64,000 nucleotides of DNA from Phycisphaerae bacterium (lineage in GTDB: Bacteria; Planctomycetota; Phycisphaerae; Phycisphaerales; UBA1924). This document shows positions 51,018 to 58,983 of this stretch, piece by piece (position 1 is the first letter of the stretch; every line of letters starts with the position of its first letter). The DNA lies in the NCBI GenBank assembly GCA_030432905.1, contig JAUILU010000001.1, positions 1,302,001 through 1,366,000 on the forward strand, read 5' to 3'. The position numbers and the translations under genes are program-made. The notes below the pieces were generated by a model. The model did no database searches and was not told the DNA's origin. It saw only the letters and a list, made by a program, of their open reading frames with translations.

Positions 51018-52163
51018 TTAGGTTTCAAGCCCGGCCAGCCCGAGCACGCACCGTGCAACCGCAGCCGCCCCGTCGGCGGGCCCCAGCTTCTCGATCGCAA
51101 CCGACATGCGTGCCCTCGTTTCGTCGCTCAGGAGCGACCGCAAACCACCCAGATTCACACGAAGGTTCTCGCTCGCGTCGATCATGTCGGTACCAACCGA
51201 CACTCCGCCCGCATCTTCGAGTTCCTTCGCGTTTAGCCGCTGGTGTTCGTCTTTGTGGTACGGATAGGGCAGCACCAGCGCCGGCGTTTTGGTTGCCCAG
51301 ACGTCGGACATCGCCCCCGCACCGCCCCGCGTGACCGCCGCATCGGAAGCCGCGAACGCGTGATCCATCCGCTCGATGTACGCGTGCACACCCGCGCGGA
51401 TACCGAGGCGTTCGTACTCGTGTTGGAGTTCCTGTTCCGCGCCACTGCCGCACTGATGCAGGATCTGCCAATCCGTGAGGTCTGTGTCTTCTTTCAGACT
51501 TTCGAGCGTGCGCACAACGAACGTGTTGACCGTCGAGGCTCCTTGGCTGCCGCCCGTAACGAGCAGCGTCTTCGCATCCGCATCAAGCCCGAACGACTTT
51601 CGCGCCTCGGGTGCGCTGGGCAGTTCGTGCATCCGCCTGCGCACGATCGGCGGTATCCGAACGAGCCTGCTGTCATCGGTCGGCGCGCTCGACAGCTGCT
51701 TGGTCGCCCACCTCTGCATGAGCCTGTTGGCCTTGCCCGGCACAGCATCCAGATTCACAAGCACGCTCGGCACGCGCTCGGCTCTGGCCGCCTGCGCCGC
51801 ACCAGGCGAGACAAACCCGCCGGTTGAAACCACAACCACATGCTCGCAGCGCGCTTTCAGCTCGCCGATCGCGGCCCGCCCAACCCGGACCGAACCGCCC
51901 CACGACATCACAAACCTCGCCAGCGCCCTGGGCCTCATCGCAAGAGGCTTGGCGGGTGAAACAGAGACTGAAAAATCGAACCCATCGATCGTTTCGTCTT
52001 TGAGCACGTTCGCGTCGATCGGCCGGTCGGAGGTGACGAACACGCCGCATACTTCGCCGGGCATGAGCCGTGCGAGTTCTTCGGCTACCGCCAGGTTGGG
52101 CTGGATGTGCCCGCCCGTGCCGCCGCCCGCGAAGACAACACCGAGTGCGCGTCGATCGCTCAC
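51018..52163 (-). CDS. murG: UDP-GlcNAc:undecaprenyl-PP-MurNAc-pentapeptide transferase
   Basis: MurG makes lipid II for peptidoglycan. The GT-B fold is evident: LGVVFAGGGTGGHIQPNLAVAEEL at the start, VVSTGGFVSPGAAQAA, LVTGGSQGASTVNTFVV and the C-terminal AAVTRGGAGAMSDVWATKTPALVLPYPYHKDEHQ. The GTG at 52163 overlaps the ftsW stop (GTGA) and gives 381 residues. The pair shows that this organism builds a murein wall. Confidence 0.95.
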   Translation of the reverse strand: MSDRRALGVVFAGGGTGGHIQPNLAVAEELARLMPGEVCGVFVTSDRPIDANVLKDETIDGFDFSVSVSPAKPLAMRPRALARFVMSWGGSVRVGRAAIGELKARCEHVVVVSTGGFVSPGAAQAARAERVPSVLVNLDAVPGKANRLMQRWATKQLSSAPTDDSRLVRIPPIVRRRMHELPSAPEARKSFGLDADAKTLLVTGGSQGASTVNTFVVRTLESLKEDTDLTDWQILHQCGSGAEQELQHEYERLGIRAGVHAYIERMDHAFAASDAAVTRGGAGAMSDVWATKTPALVLPYPYHKDEHQRLNAKELEDAGGVSVGTDMIDASENLRVNLGGLRSLLSDETRARMSVAIEKLGPADGAAAVARCVLGLAGLET

Positions 52164-53395
52164 GCCAGCGCGCCGACCGGTTCCGCATCCTCGTCGGCGT
52201 CCTCCGGTTCGATGTTGTCGCATCCGAGCTCACCCGCCGCCTGCGAGCGGTCGAAGCGGATCAGCATGCCAAGGGCAGCCGAGGTCAGGATCCATCCGGT
52301 GCCGCCCGAACTGATGAGGGGCAGCGCGATTCCCTTTGTGGGCGCCAGCTTCGTCACAACGAGCAGGTTGATGCACGCCTGCAGCCCGATCGTGGCGATC
52401 ACGCCCAGAACGAACAACCTCGCAACCGGGCGTGTGTCGCGCTTGGCGATGTCCACGCCTGTCGTGAGCAGGACGCAATACAAGAACAGCACGAGCGCAA
52501 CGCCGAAGAGACCGAGTTCTTCGGAGATGATCGCGAAGATGAAGTCGGTCGTGTCCTCTGGCAGGTAGCCGAACTTCTGCAAGCCGTGGCCGAGCCCACG
52601 TCCGACGCCTTCGCCATTGGCGATGGCGCCCATCGACTGGATGATGTGGAACCCGTCGCCCGCCGGGTCCGCGTACGGATCGATGAACGAGGTCACACGC
52701 TTCATGCGGTAGTCGCTCGTCAGCAGACCCGCCGCGACGACACCGAGCCCCGCGGGCGCGAGCACACCGATGTGCCAGTACTTCGCGCCGGCGGCAAGCA
52801 GCACGAGCACGCCCGTCGCGCCAACAAGGACCGCGGTGCCGAGGTCTTCTTTCATGATGACCGCCGAGACCATGCCCAGCGCGATCAGCATCGGAGCCAA
52901 GCCGCGCCAGAACTGACGGAGCCGATCCCCCGCCGAAACCGCGCACCACGCGAGCAGTCCCAGCATGCTCCACTTGACCAGTTCGCTCGGCTGGATCGAG
53001 AGCGTGCCGAACACCGGCGCGGGGATCTCGATCCAACGCGAGGAAAAATTCTTCTCGCGCGCGATGCCCGGCAGGTACACAAGCAACAGCGAGCCAACGA
53101 GCACAGCCGTCCCAATGCAGAGCATCATGTAGAACTTGTCTGGTCTTGGCTTGATCGCGGAATTGACGAACCGCGCGGGCATGAACGCCGCGGCGCCCAT
53201 CGCAAAGAGCGCTAGCGCCGCGTAGATCCCGGTCCGGCCCGACATGATCGCGATGGGCGAGAGACCGCCGTCGCCTCGGATCGGTTGGTCAGCGGACGCC
53301 GGGGCGATCTGCATGCCGGCGCTGGTGACCATCAGGACCCCGAGCGTCAGCAGCGCAAGGGCACACAGGAACAGGATTTGACCGTTTCGAAGCAC
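52160..53395 (-). CDS. ftsW: SEDS-family glycosyltransferase FtsW
   Basis: 411-residue polytopic membrane protein of the FtsW/RodA/SpoVE family; SEDS proteins polymerise lipid II. About ten helices, with WIEIPAPVFGTLSIQPSELVKWSML (SIQPSE is the family mark), ALGMVSAVIMKEDLGTAVLVGATGVLVLL (catalytic Asp in EDLG) and the end LAPTKGIALPLISSGGTGW. Adjacency to murG favours FtsW over RodA. The GTG start has a weak ribosome site. ftsZ and other division genes are not in the window. Confidence 0.92.
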   Translation of the reverse strand: MLRNGQILFLCALALLTLGVLMVTSAGMQIAPASADQPIRGDGGLSPIAIMSGRTGIYAALALFAMGAAAFMPARFVNSAIKPRPDKFYMMLCIGTAVLVGSLLLVYLPGIAREKNFSSRWIEIPAPVFGTLSIQPSELVKWSMLGLLAWCAVSAGDRLRQFWRGLAPMLIALGMVSAVIMKEDLGTAVLVGATGVLVLLAAGAKYWHIGVLAPAGLGVVAAGLLTSDYRMKRVTSFIDPYADPAGDGFHIIQSMGAIANGEGVGRGLGHGLQKFGYLPEDTTDFIFAIISEELGLFGVALVLFLYCVLLTTGVDIAKRDTRPVARLFVLGVIATIGLQACINLLVVTKLAPTKGIALPLISSGGTGWILTSAALGMLIRFDRSQAAGELGCDNIEPEDADEDAEPVGALA

Positions 53396-53524
53396 GATCT
53401 CACATCGTCCAGAACCCGCTTGCTGGGCCAGATTCGCACCCTCTTTCCACGCCCGGCTCGCACCCAGCTCGCAGATTGTGTTAGCATGTACTTACACACA
53501 GGCCTTGACCAAAGGAGACTCGCC

Positions 53525-54760
53525 ATGCTCCGTGCATTTGCTGCGTTCTTACTCGTGACTTTCTCGCTCAGCGCCGCCGCCGACCCGGTGGACGATGCGC
53601 TGCAGGGCAAGGTCGGCTCGGGCACCATGACCGAGTCGGTTGAGGCGCTAACCGACATGCTCGCCGAGAAACCGGACGACGACCGGGTCCGCCTGGCGCT
53701 GGGCATGCTCAAGATCATCAGAACGGGCGAAACCACAGCCCAGTGGCTCTACCGCCACGGCGCGGGCAACCCCACGAAGAACGTCGGCATGTTCGTCTTC
53801 CCGGCGCTTGGCGCGGTACCCGCGAACCAGAACCCGGAGCAGGTCAGCTACGAGGACATCGACCTGTTCTTTGATGGCTGGATGGCAGAACTCGCCGAGG
53901 CCGAGGCGATCCTGACACAGATCAAAGACGGTGACGTCCTGCTCGATGTCGATCTCGCCAAACTCAGGTTTGATCTCAACGGCGACGGCGTCGCGTCCGA
54001 CAGCGAAACCGCCGGCGCCGCCCTCTCATTCATCTTCACCGGTGGCAGAAACCGAGGCGAGGAAGTCCCGAGCTTTGTCATCGGCGCCGACCGGAGCGAC
54101 GCCGAGTGGCTCATCGCGTACTGCCACGTCTTCATGGGCTTCGGCGAGCTGCACCTGGCGCACAACCATCGCGAACTCTTCGAGCGCGCTGGGCATCTCA
54201 TCTTCCCCAACATCGACACGCCCCACAACTACATCAAGGGCCGAAACGTCTTCGACCCGATGGGCGCGGGCGTCGATGTGACCGACGTCATCGCGGCTGT
54301 GCACCTGCTCCGCTTCCCCGTTGACGAGCCCGAACGCATGGAAGCCGCGAGGCAGCACTTCCTCAGCGCGATCGGTCACAGCAGGATCATGTGGGTTCAC
54401 GCGATGCAGGAGACCGACAACCACCGCGAGTGGCTCCCGAACCCGGACCAGGACAGCGCGCTGGGCGGGATGGAGATGACCGCCGAACGCATCAGGCTCT
54501 GGCACGATCTGCTCAGCGATTCCGAAGCTGCCCTGACCGGCAAGAAACTCGTCCGCTTCTGGCGCGGCGACGGCAGCAAGGGCATCAACCTCCGCCGCGT
54601 CTTCGCAGAACCACAGACGTTCGACCTGCTCCTCTGGATCCAGGGCACCGCCGCAGCGGACTATCTCGAAGAAGGCGAGCTGACACGCGACTTCCTCTGG
54701 CAGGAATTCGAGGACGCGTTCGGTGATGAGCCGTTCAGGTATATTTTCTATGTGAACTGA
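53525..54760 (+). CDS. Exported hypothetical protein
   Basis: 411 residues from the ATG at 53525, which has AGGAG eight bases upstream. The signal peptide is MLRAFAAFLLVTFSLSAAAD. Next is a helical, TPR-like segment (DMLAEKPDDDRVRLALGMLKII). A single EF-hand-like loop is seen (DLNGDGVASDSE), and a repeated His-rich part AHNHRELFERAGHLIFPNIDTPHNY. No catalytic motif is known to me. The divergent ftsW promoter region is 129 bases long and includes TGTGT/ACACA arms at 53478-53500. It converges on rimO with seven bases between stops. Confidence 0.75.
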   Translation: MLRAFAAFLLVTFSLSAAADPVDDALQGKVGSGTMTESVEALTDMLAEKPDDDRVRLALGMLKIIRTGETTAQWLYRHGAGNPTKNVGMFVFPALGAVPANQNPEQVSYEDIDLFFDGWMAELAEAEAILTQIKDGDVLLDVDLAKLRFDLNGDGVASDSETAGAALSFIFTGGRNRGEEVPSFVIGADRSDAEWLIAYCHVFMGFGELHLAHNHRELFERAGHLIFPNIDTPHNYIKGRNVFDPMGAGVDVTDVIAAVHLLRFPVDEPERMEAARQHFLSAIGHSRIMWVHAMQETDNHREWLPNPDQDSALGGMEMTAERIRLWHDLLSDSEAALTGKKLVRFWRGDGSKGINLRRVFAEPQTFDLLLWIQGTAAADYLEEGELTRDFLWQEFEDAFGDEPFRYIFYVN

Positions 54761-54767
54761 ATCAGAT

Positions 54768-56480
54768 TTACTTCAGAATGTTCAGCCTGATCGTCGGATC
54801 CAGATCCGACAGCGGCCTTGCGATCAGGTCGTAGCCATCCGCCGCGACAATCGCACAGCGGACAAGCTCGCCCGGCGCGATCTTCTGACGCGACTGCACA
54901 TAGGTCACGCTGTCGATCTGCGGCGCCTGGTGGTACGCCCGGCCCTGATACAGCCTGCCCCCGGTTGACACGCCCGAAGTCGATTCGACTTCGCTGCCCG
55001 TGTCGCGATCGATCAGGATGTCCAGCTGCACGCCCGACTCGAGCGGGTTCTTCTCGTCCCACTGCTGGGCTAGGAAGTCCGCCTGATCGAAGGCGATACC
55101 CTGCTGGAGCTCCATGATCTCGGCCTTGCGCTGGGCCTTCACCTCTGCGGGCACAGCGAGGGTCGGGTCTTCTTCGAGGGTGCCCGCGGGTGTGCCGGGT
55201 TCTTTGGAGTACTCGAAAACGCCTACCGCGTCGAAGCCGACCTCGTCGATGAAGGCCATTAGCTGCTCGTGGTCTTCCTGTGTTTCGCCCGGGAAGCCCG
55301 AGATGAACGTCGTGCGGATCGCGATGCCGGGCACACGCTCACGGAGCTTGTGCATAAGCCCGAGCTGCTGCTCAGCATCAACGTGCCTGCGCATCATCTC
55401 GAGCATGCGCTGGCTCGCATGCTGGAGCGGGATGTCGATGTAAGGCAGCACGTGCCCGTTCTGCGAGAGCTCGGCGAACGCGTCGATGAACTCGTCGCGG
55501 AAGTTGCTCGGGTAGGCGTACATGAGCCTGACCCAGCCGTGACCGCCCGCGTCTTTGACCGCGTTGTTTGCTGCGCGCAGGAGTTCGGGCAAACCGCCCT
55601 GACCGGTGGCTTCATTGAAACCAAGCCCGATGTCGTCGCCGTAGCTGGTGGTGTCCTGCCCGATGAGGTTGAGCTCGAAGACGCCGTCGTTGAGCAGCTC
55701 GCGCGCTTCGGTGACGACGCGGTCGATCGGCTTGCTGCGCATCTTGCCGCGGATGGAGGGGATGGTGCAGAACGCGCACGCCTGGTTGCAGCCCTCGCTC
55801 ATGCGCAGGTACGCGTAGTGCCTCGGCGTCAGCCGAAGCCGCGCCGAGTCGTCCTCGAAGTAACCGATGCCCTTGCCGTCTTTGCCCTGCACGGTCAGGC
55901 CCGTCGTCTGCAGCCCACGCTCGCGCGCCGCCAGCAGCGCGTTAGCCGAGACCCAGTACTTCGGTGATTCGCCTTCTTTGCCGATGGCTTCGCGGTCCGG
56001 CCGAACGCCCCGGACCGCGTCGATGACCTTGTCCCGATCGAATACGCCGATCATCGCGTCGATGCCGGGCTCCCATTCGAGCATCTTGGCCCGGTGGCGC
56101 TGAACCAGACAGCCCGCGACGACGACGCGCTTGACGCGCCCCGCTTCTTTCGCGCGGACAGCGTCTTTGATGACCGCAAGTGATTCGTCTTTGCTAGCTT
56201 CGAGAAAGCCGCAGGTGTTGATAACAACAGCATCCGCTGGATCGACGCCCTCATCGGTCGCGACGTGGTCGCCTTCGCCCAGCGAGCGCCCCTCGGTGTG
56301 GCCCGCATCGTCCCAGCGTTCGTCCTCGGACGGGTTGTAGGACACCGGCATCAGCCCGTCGGCGGCGAGCGTGCCGAGCATCTTCTCCGAATCCACAAGG
56401 TTCTTCGGGCAGCCGAGGCTGACGAAGCTGACTGTGCGGATCTCTGGGTCGGTTCCGGTTGGGCTTTGGGTCTGTGTCAT
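54768..56480 (-). CDS. rimO: Ribosomal protein S12 methylthiotransferase
   Basis: Radical-SAM enzyme that adds a methylthio group to an Asp of ribosomal protein S12. The N-terminal cluster has SLGCPKNLVDSE and VVINTCGFLEAS, with VVAGCLVQRH, for three Cys ligands. The radical-SAM motif is EGCNQACAFCTIPSIRG. Then LIGQDTTSYGDD, IPLQHAS, SGFPGET and a TRAM end. At 570 residues it is about 130 longer than the E. coli enzyme, with insertions after MPVSYNPSE and between IDAVRGVRP and TPRHYAYLRMSE. S12 is not nearby. Confidence 0.93.
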   Translation of the reverse strand: MTQTQSPTGTDPEIRTVSFVSLGCPKNLVDSEKMLGTLAADGLMPVSYNPSEDERWDDAGHTEGRSLGEGDHVATDEGVDPADAVVINTCGFLEASKDESLAVIKDAVRAKEAGRVKRVVVAGCLVQRHRAKMLEWEPGIDAMIGVFDRDKVIDAVRGVRPDREAIGKEGESPKYWVSANALLAARERGLQTTGLTVQGKDGKGIGYFEDDSARLRLTPRHYAYLRMSEGCNQACAFCTIPSIRGKMRSKPIDRVVTEARELLNDGVFELNLIGQDTTSYGDDIGLGFNEATGQGGLPELLRAANNAVKDAGGHGWVRLMYAYPSNFRDEFIDAFAELSQNGHVLPYIDIPLQHASQRMLEMMRRHVDAEQQLGLMHKLRERVPGIAIRTTFISGFPGETQEDHEQLMAFIDEVGFDAVGVFEYSKEPGTPAGTLEEDPTLAVPAEVKAQRKAEIMELQQGIAFDQADFLAQQWDEKNPLESGVQLDILIDRDTGSEVESTSGVSTGGRLYQGRAYHQAPQIDSVTYVQSRQKIAPGELVRCAIVAADGYDLIARPLSDLDPTIRLNILK

Positions 56481-56519
56481 CCGGGAACATGGTAGGCCCC
56501 GGGGCGTAACCGACAGTCC

Positions 56520-57011
56520 CTACCCGGCTTTACGGGCAAGCCGCGGGCCGGGCTGCTCGATCGTCGCGACACCGAAGCCCGGCATCGGGAAAACACCCTG
56601 CAGAGCGTCCGCCAGTTCGTCGGGCGAGCAGGTCACGAAGAAGCAGACCTCGGGCATCTGCGTCGCCGCAAACCGCAGGGCTCTTGGCAGGTTCTCACGC
56701 GTGGTGGCGATCATCAGCTCGCCGTGCTCGAAGCGGATCGGCAGCAGCTTGAACTGCCAGGCCTGCCTCGCCGTGACGCACGAAACCGCGTCAGGCTGGG
56801 GGCCGCCCTTTTCGAAGCTGTAGACGCCGGCGATCTGCTCGTACTGCCTCGCCCAGGCGTCCTCGATGACGCGCGGGTCGATGCCGAACATCCGCTCGGC
56901 GAGCTCGCCGAAGGGCTTGCCGACGATGCGTTGCTCGTCGAGAATCTCTTCGCGCATGTGCTCGGTCAGCACGCCAAGCTCTACAAGAATGTCACCGATG
57001 CGTAGGGGCAT
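56520..57011 (-). CDS. Stand-alone MshEN / GspE N-terminal-domain protein
   Basis: 163 residues from the ATG at 57011, with GGGAGAGAG before it. MPLRIGDILVELGVLTEHMREEILDEQ and the later GKPFGELAERMFGIDPRVIEDAWARQYE match the N-terminal domain of type II secretion ATPases (GspE/PilB), which in some relatives binds cyclic di-GMP. The ATPase domain is absent. The second half (WQFKLLPIRFEHGELMIATT) also fits the domain. It may sense cyclic di-GMP, for example from the GGDEF enzyme encoded 6 kb away, but that link is a guess. Single gene. Confidence 0.78.
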   Translation of the reverse strand: MPLRIGDILVELGVLTEHMREEILDEQRIVGKPFGELAERMFGIDPRVIEDAWARQYEQIAGVYSFEKGGPQPDAVSCVTARQAWQFKLLPIRFEHGELMIATTRENLPRALRFAATQMPEVCFFVTCSPDELADALQGVFPMPGFGVATIEQPGPRLARKAG

Positions 57012-57203
57012 GTCTCTCTCCCGGTGCGTCCGTCGCGGCTGCATCTCCAGCAACCCGCGAGCCACCGGCGTGGACATCGGGCATCGGACACGCCGCGTCC
57101 GCCGCCGGCGAAGGTTCGTTCCATACCCGATTCAGGAGATTCCGGTTGGGTGGGCCGAGGACGCACAACCCGCACCGCTGGCATGCCCGGTAAGCTGGCA
57201 CGC

Positions 57204-57656
57204 ATGGTTCTTGGACTCACCGGCGAGCTGGATATTTCGACGATCGTGCCCGTGGTTGTCGGTGCGCACATCAGGGCCGAGATCTCGGACCGCCCAACCG
57301 CGCAGTGGCTCGCCGACCAGCTTACCGACGAACTAGCCGACGCGTGCCCGGACCTGTGCGCCGTCGTCTGCACCGATCTGTGGTACCTCAACGACGACCG
57401 CCTCCAGACCCGCCCCACGGTTTCCGTCGGCGAGCCCGAGCTCAACGCGTACGCCGCGTTTCTTGCGGACAAGCTGCCCGATGTGTACTCGGTCAAGGAC
57501 GTGCTCGTGGTGCAGATGGACCTGCGAAGCGACGACACGGTCGCCAGCTGCTGGGGACGCGACGCGATCTCGACCAGGCAAGCGGCGCAGGCGTTCGCGG
57601 AGCGGTACCTCTCGGGGTTTGTCGAGTCGATCGCGAGGCAGCACGCCGCCGATTGA
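57204..57656 (+). CDS. Hypothetical protein
   Basis: 150 residues from the ATG at 57204; other in-frame starts (57183, and further upstream in non-coding-looking sequence) are less likely. It opens MVLGLTGELDISTIVPVVVG and has DRPTAQWLADQLTDELADAC, suggesting a mixed alpha/beta soluble protein. No Cys pair, membrane helix or known motif. Its stop is four bases from the stop of the convergent mnmE. I cannot assign a function. Confidence 0.55.
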   Translation: MVLGLTGELDISTIVPVVVGAHIRAEISDRPTAQWLADQLTDELADACPDLCAVVCTDLWYLNDDRLQTRPTVSVGEPELNAYAAFLADKLPDVYSVKDVLVVQMDLRSDDTVASCWGRDAISTRQAAQAFAERYLSGFVESIARQHAAD

Positions 57657-57660
57657 CGGC

Positions 57661-58983
57661 TCACTTCCCGATGCAGAACGTCTGGAAGATCAGCCCCAGT
57701 ACCTCGTCGGGCTCGATTCGGCCCGCCAGCACACCCAGCCCGTCAAGAGCCGCCCGGAGCTCGCCCGCGACCAGCTCCCACTGCACGCGCCCCGCCGAGG
57801 CGAGCGATCTGGCGTTCGACATGGCTTGTTCAACATCGCGGAGCGCCGAGTCGAACCTTGCCGCGATCGCGCCGCCCGCCGAAGGACCCGCCAAGCCGCA
57901 CGCGCGGACAACCGCGAGTCTGAGATCATCGAGATGCCAGCCATCGAGCGCGCAGACCTCGACGTCCGCCGACGTTTCGTGCGTGATCGGGACATCGGCT
58001 TTGGTGCGCACGCGGATGGCGTTCGTCACCGCCAACGGGTCCGCAAACTCGCCCGACGGGTCGCACCAGAGCACCGCATCGGCGCGCTGGATCTCCTTGT
58101 TCGCACGTTCCTGAATCTGCTCGTCTAACCCACCCGCTTCGTACTCGTCGAGTCCCGCGAGATCGACCAGCTCGATCGTGCCCCCGCCGGGCAGCGACAG
58201 AGGCTCCGCGATCGCGTCCCGCGTCGTGCCGGGCTCGGCGTCAACCACAGAACGCCGAAACCCGAGCAGCGCGTTGAAGAGCGTGCTCTTGCCGGAACTC
58301 GGCCTGCCCGCCAATACCACGCGCGGCGACGAAGTCACCGATTCCCTCGCGGATTTACCAGAGATGTGCCCGCCGACAGCACTGAGCAGCCCATCGAGCT
58401 CACCGACCAACGCAGCGGGCTCGATCGCCACCACGTCCTCCTGATCCGCGAAGTCGATACCGGCTTCGACGAGCGCCAAGAGTCTGGCAACCTGCGACGA
58501 CCAAGCCGACGCCTGATCGCCGAGGTGCGCATCCATCACGCGGTTGACCTCGGCAAGCTCTGCTTCGTTCTCGGCGGCGATGATCGCGGCCACCGCCTTG
58601 GCCTGTTCGATCCCGAGCCTGCCGTTGGTGTACGCGCGTGCCGTGAACTCGCCCGGCTCCGCCTGACGCAGCCCGGCGTGCGACAACAGCTCGCGCTGCA
58701 CCCTCGCGACAATCGCGGGCCCGCCCGGGATAACGATGTCGAGCGAATCCTCGCCCGAATACGAAGCCGGCGCGACGGTCACCATGACCAAGACGCGAAG
58801 CCTTGCCTCTCCGAGTTTGAGTGTCAGCGGGTACGCGCCGCGCTTGGTCGGCACCGGCTCAACAAACAGCGCCGCAAAATCGCCTGCGCTGCCTGAGACT
58901 CTGACGATCGCGCGGGGAGACTGTCCCGGTGCGCTGGCGACCGCCGCGATGGTCGAAGCCGAGCCTGTGCCCGGCGTGCTCAC
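57661..58983 (-). CDS. mnmE: tRNA uridine-34 modification GTPase MnmE
   Basis: Works with MnmG to modify U34 in tRNA anticodons. The N-terminal domain starts STIAAVASAPGQSPRAIVRVSG, and the tRNA/folate region has EPGEFTARAYTNGRLGIEQAKAV. The G domain (about 215-360) has GRPSSGKSTLFNALLG, the switch TTRDAI and DLAGLDEYE, where the usual DTAG Thr is Leu. The C-terminal FCIGK, needed for catalysis, is exact. Length 440, close to the family. It overlaps yidC by four bases (ATGA). Confidence 0.95.
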   Translation of the reverse strand: MSTPGTGSASTIAAVASAPGQSPRAIVRVSGSAGDFAALFVEPVPTKRGAYPLTLKLGEARLRVLVMVTVAPASYSGEDSLDIVIPGGPAIVARVQRELLSHAGLRQAEPGEFTARAYTNGRLGIEQAKAVAAIIAAENEAELAEVNRVMDAHLGDQASAWSSQVARLLALVEAGIDFADQEDVVAIEPAALVGELDGLLSAVGGHISGKSARESVTSSPRVVLAGRPSSGKSTLFNALLGFRRSVVDAEPGTTRDAIAEPLSLPGGGTIELVDLAGLDEYEAGGLDEQIQERANKEIQRADAVLWCDPSGEFADPLAVTNAIRVRTKADVPITHETSADVEVCALDGWHLDDLRLAVVRACGLAGPSAGGAIAARFDSALRDVEQAMSNARSLASAGRVQWELVAGELRAALDGLGVLAGRIEPDEVLGLIFQTFCIGK

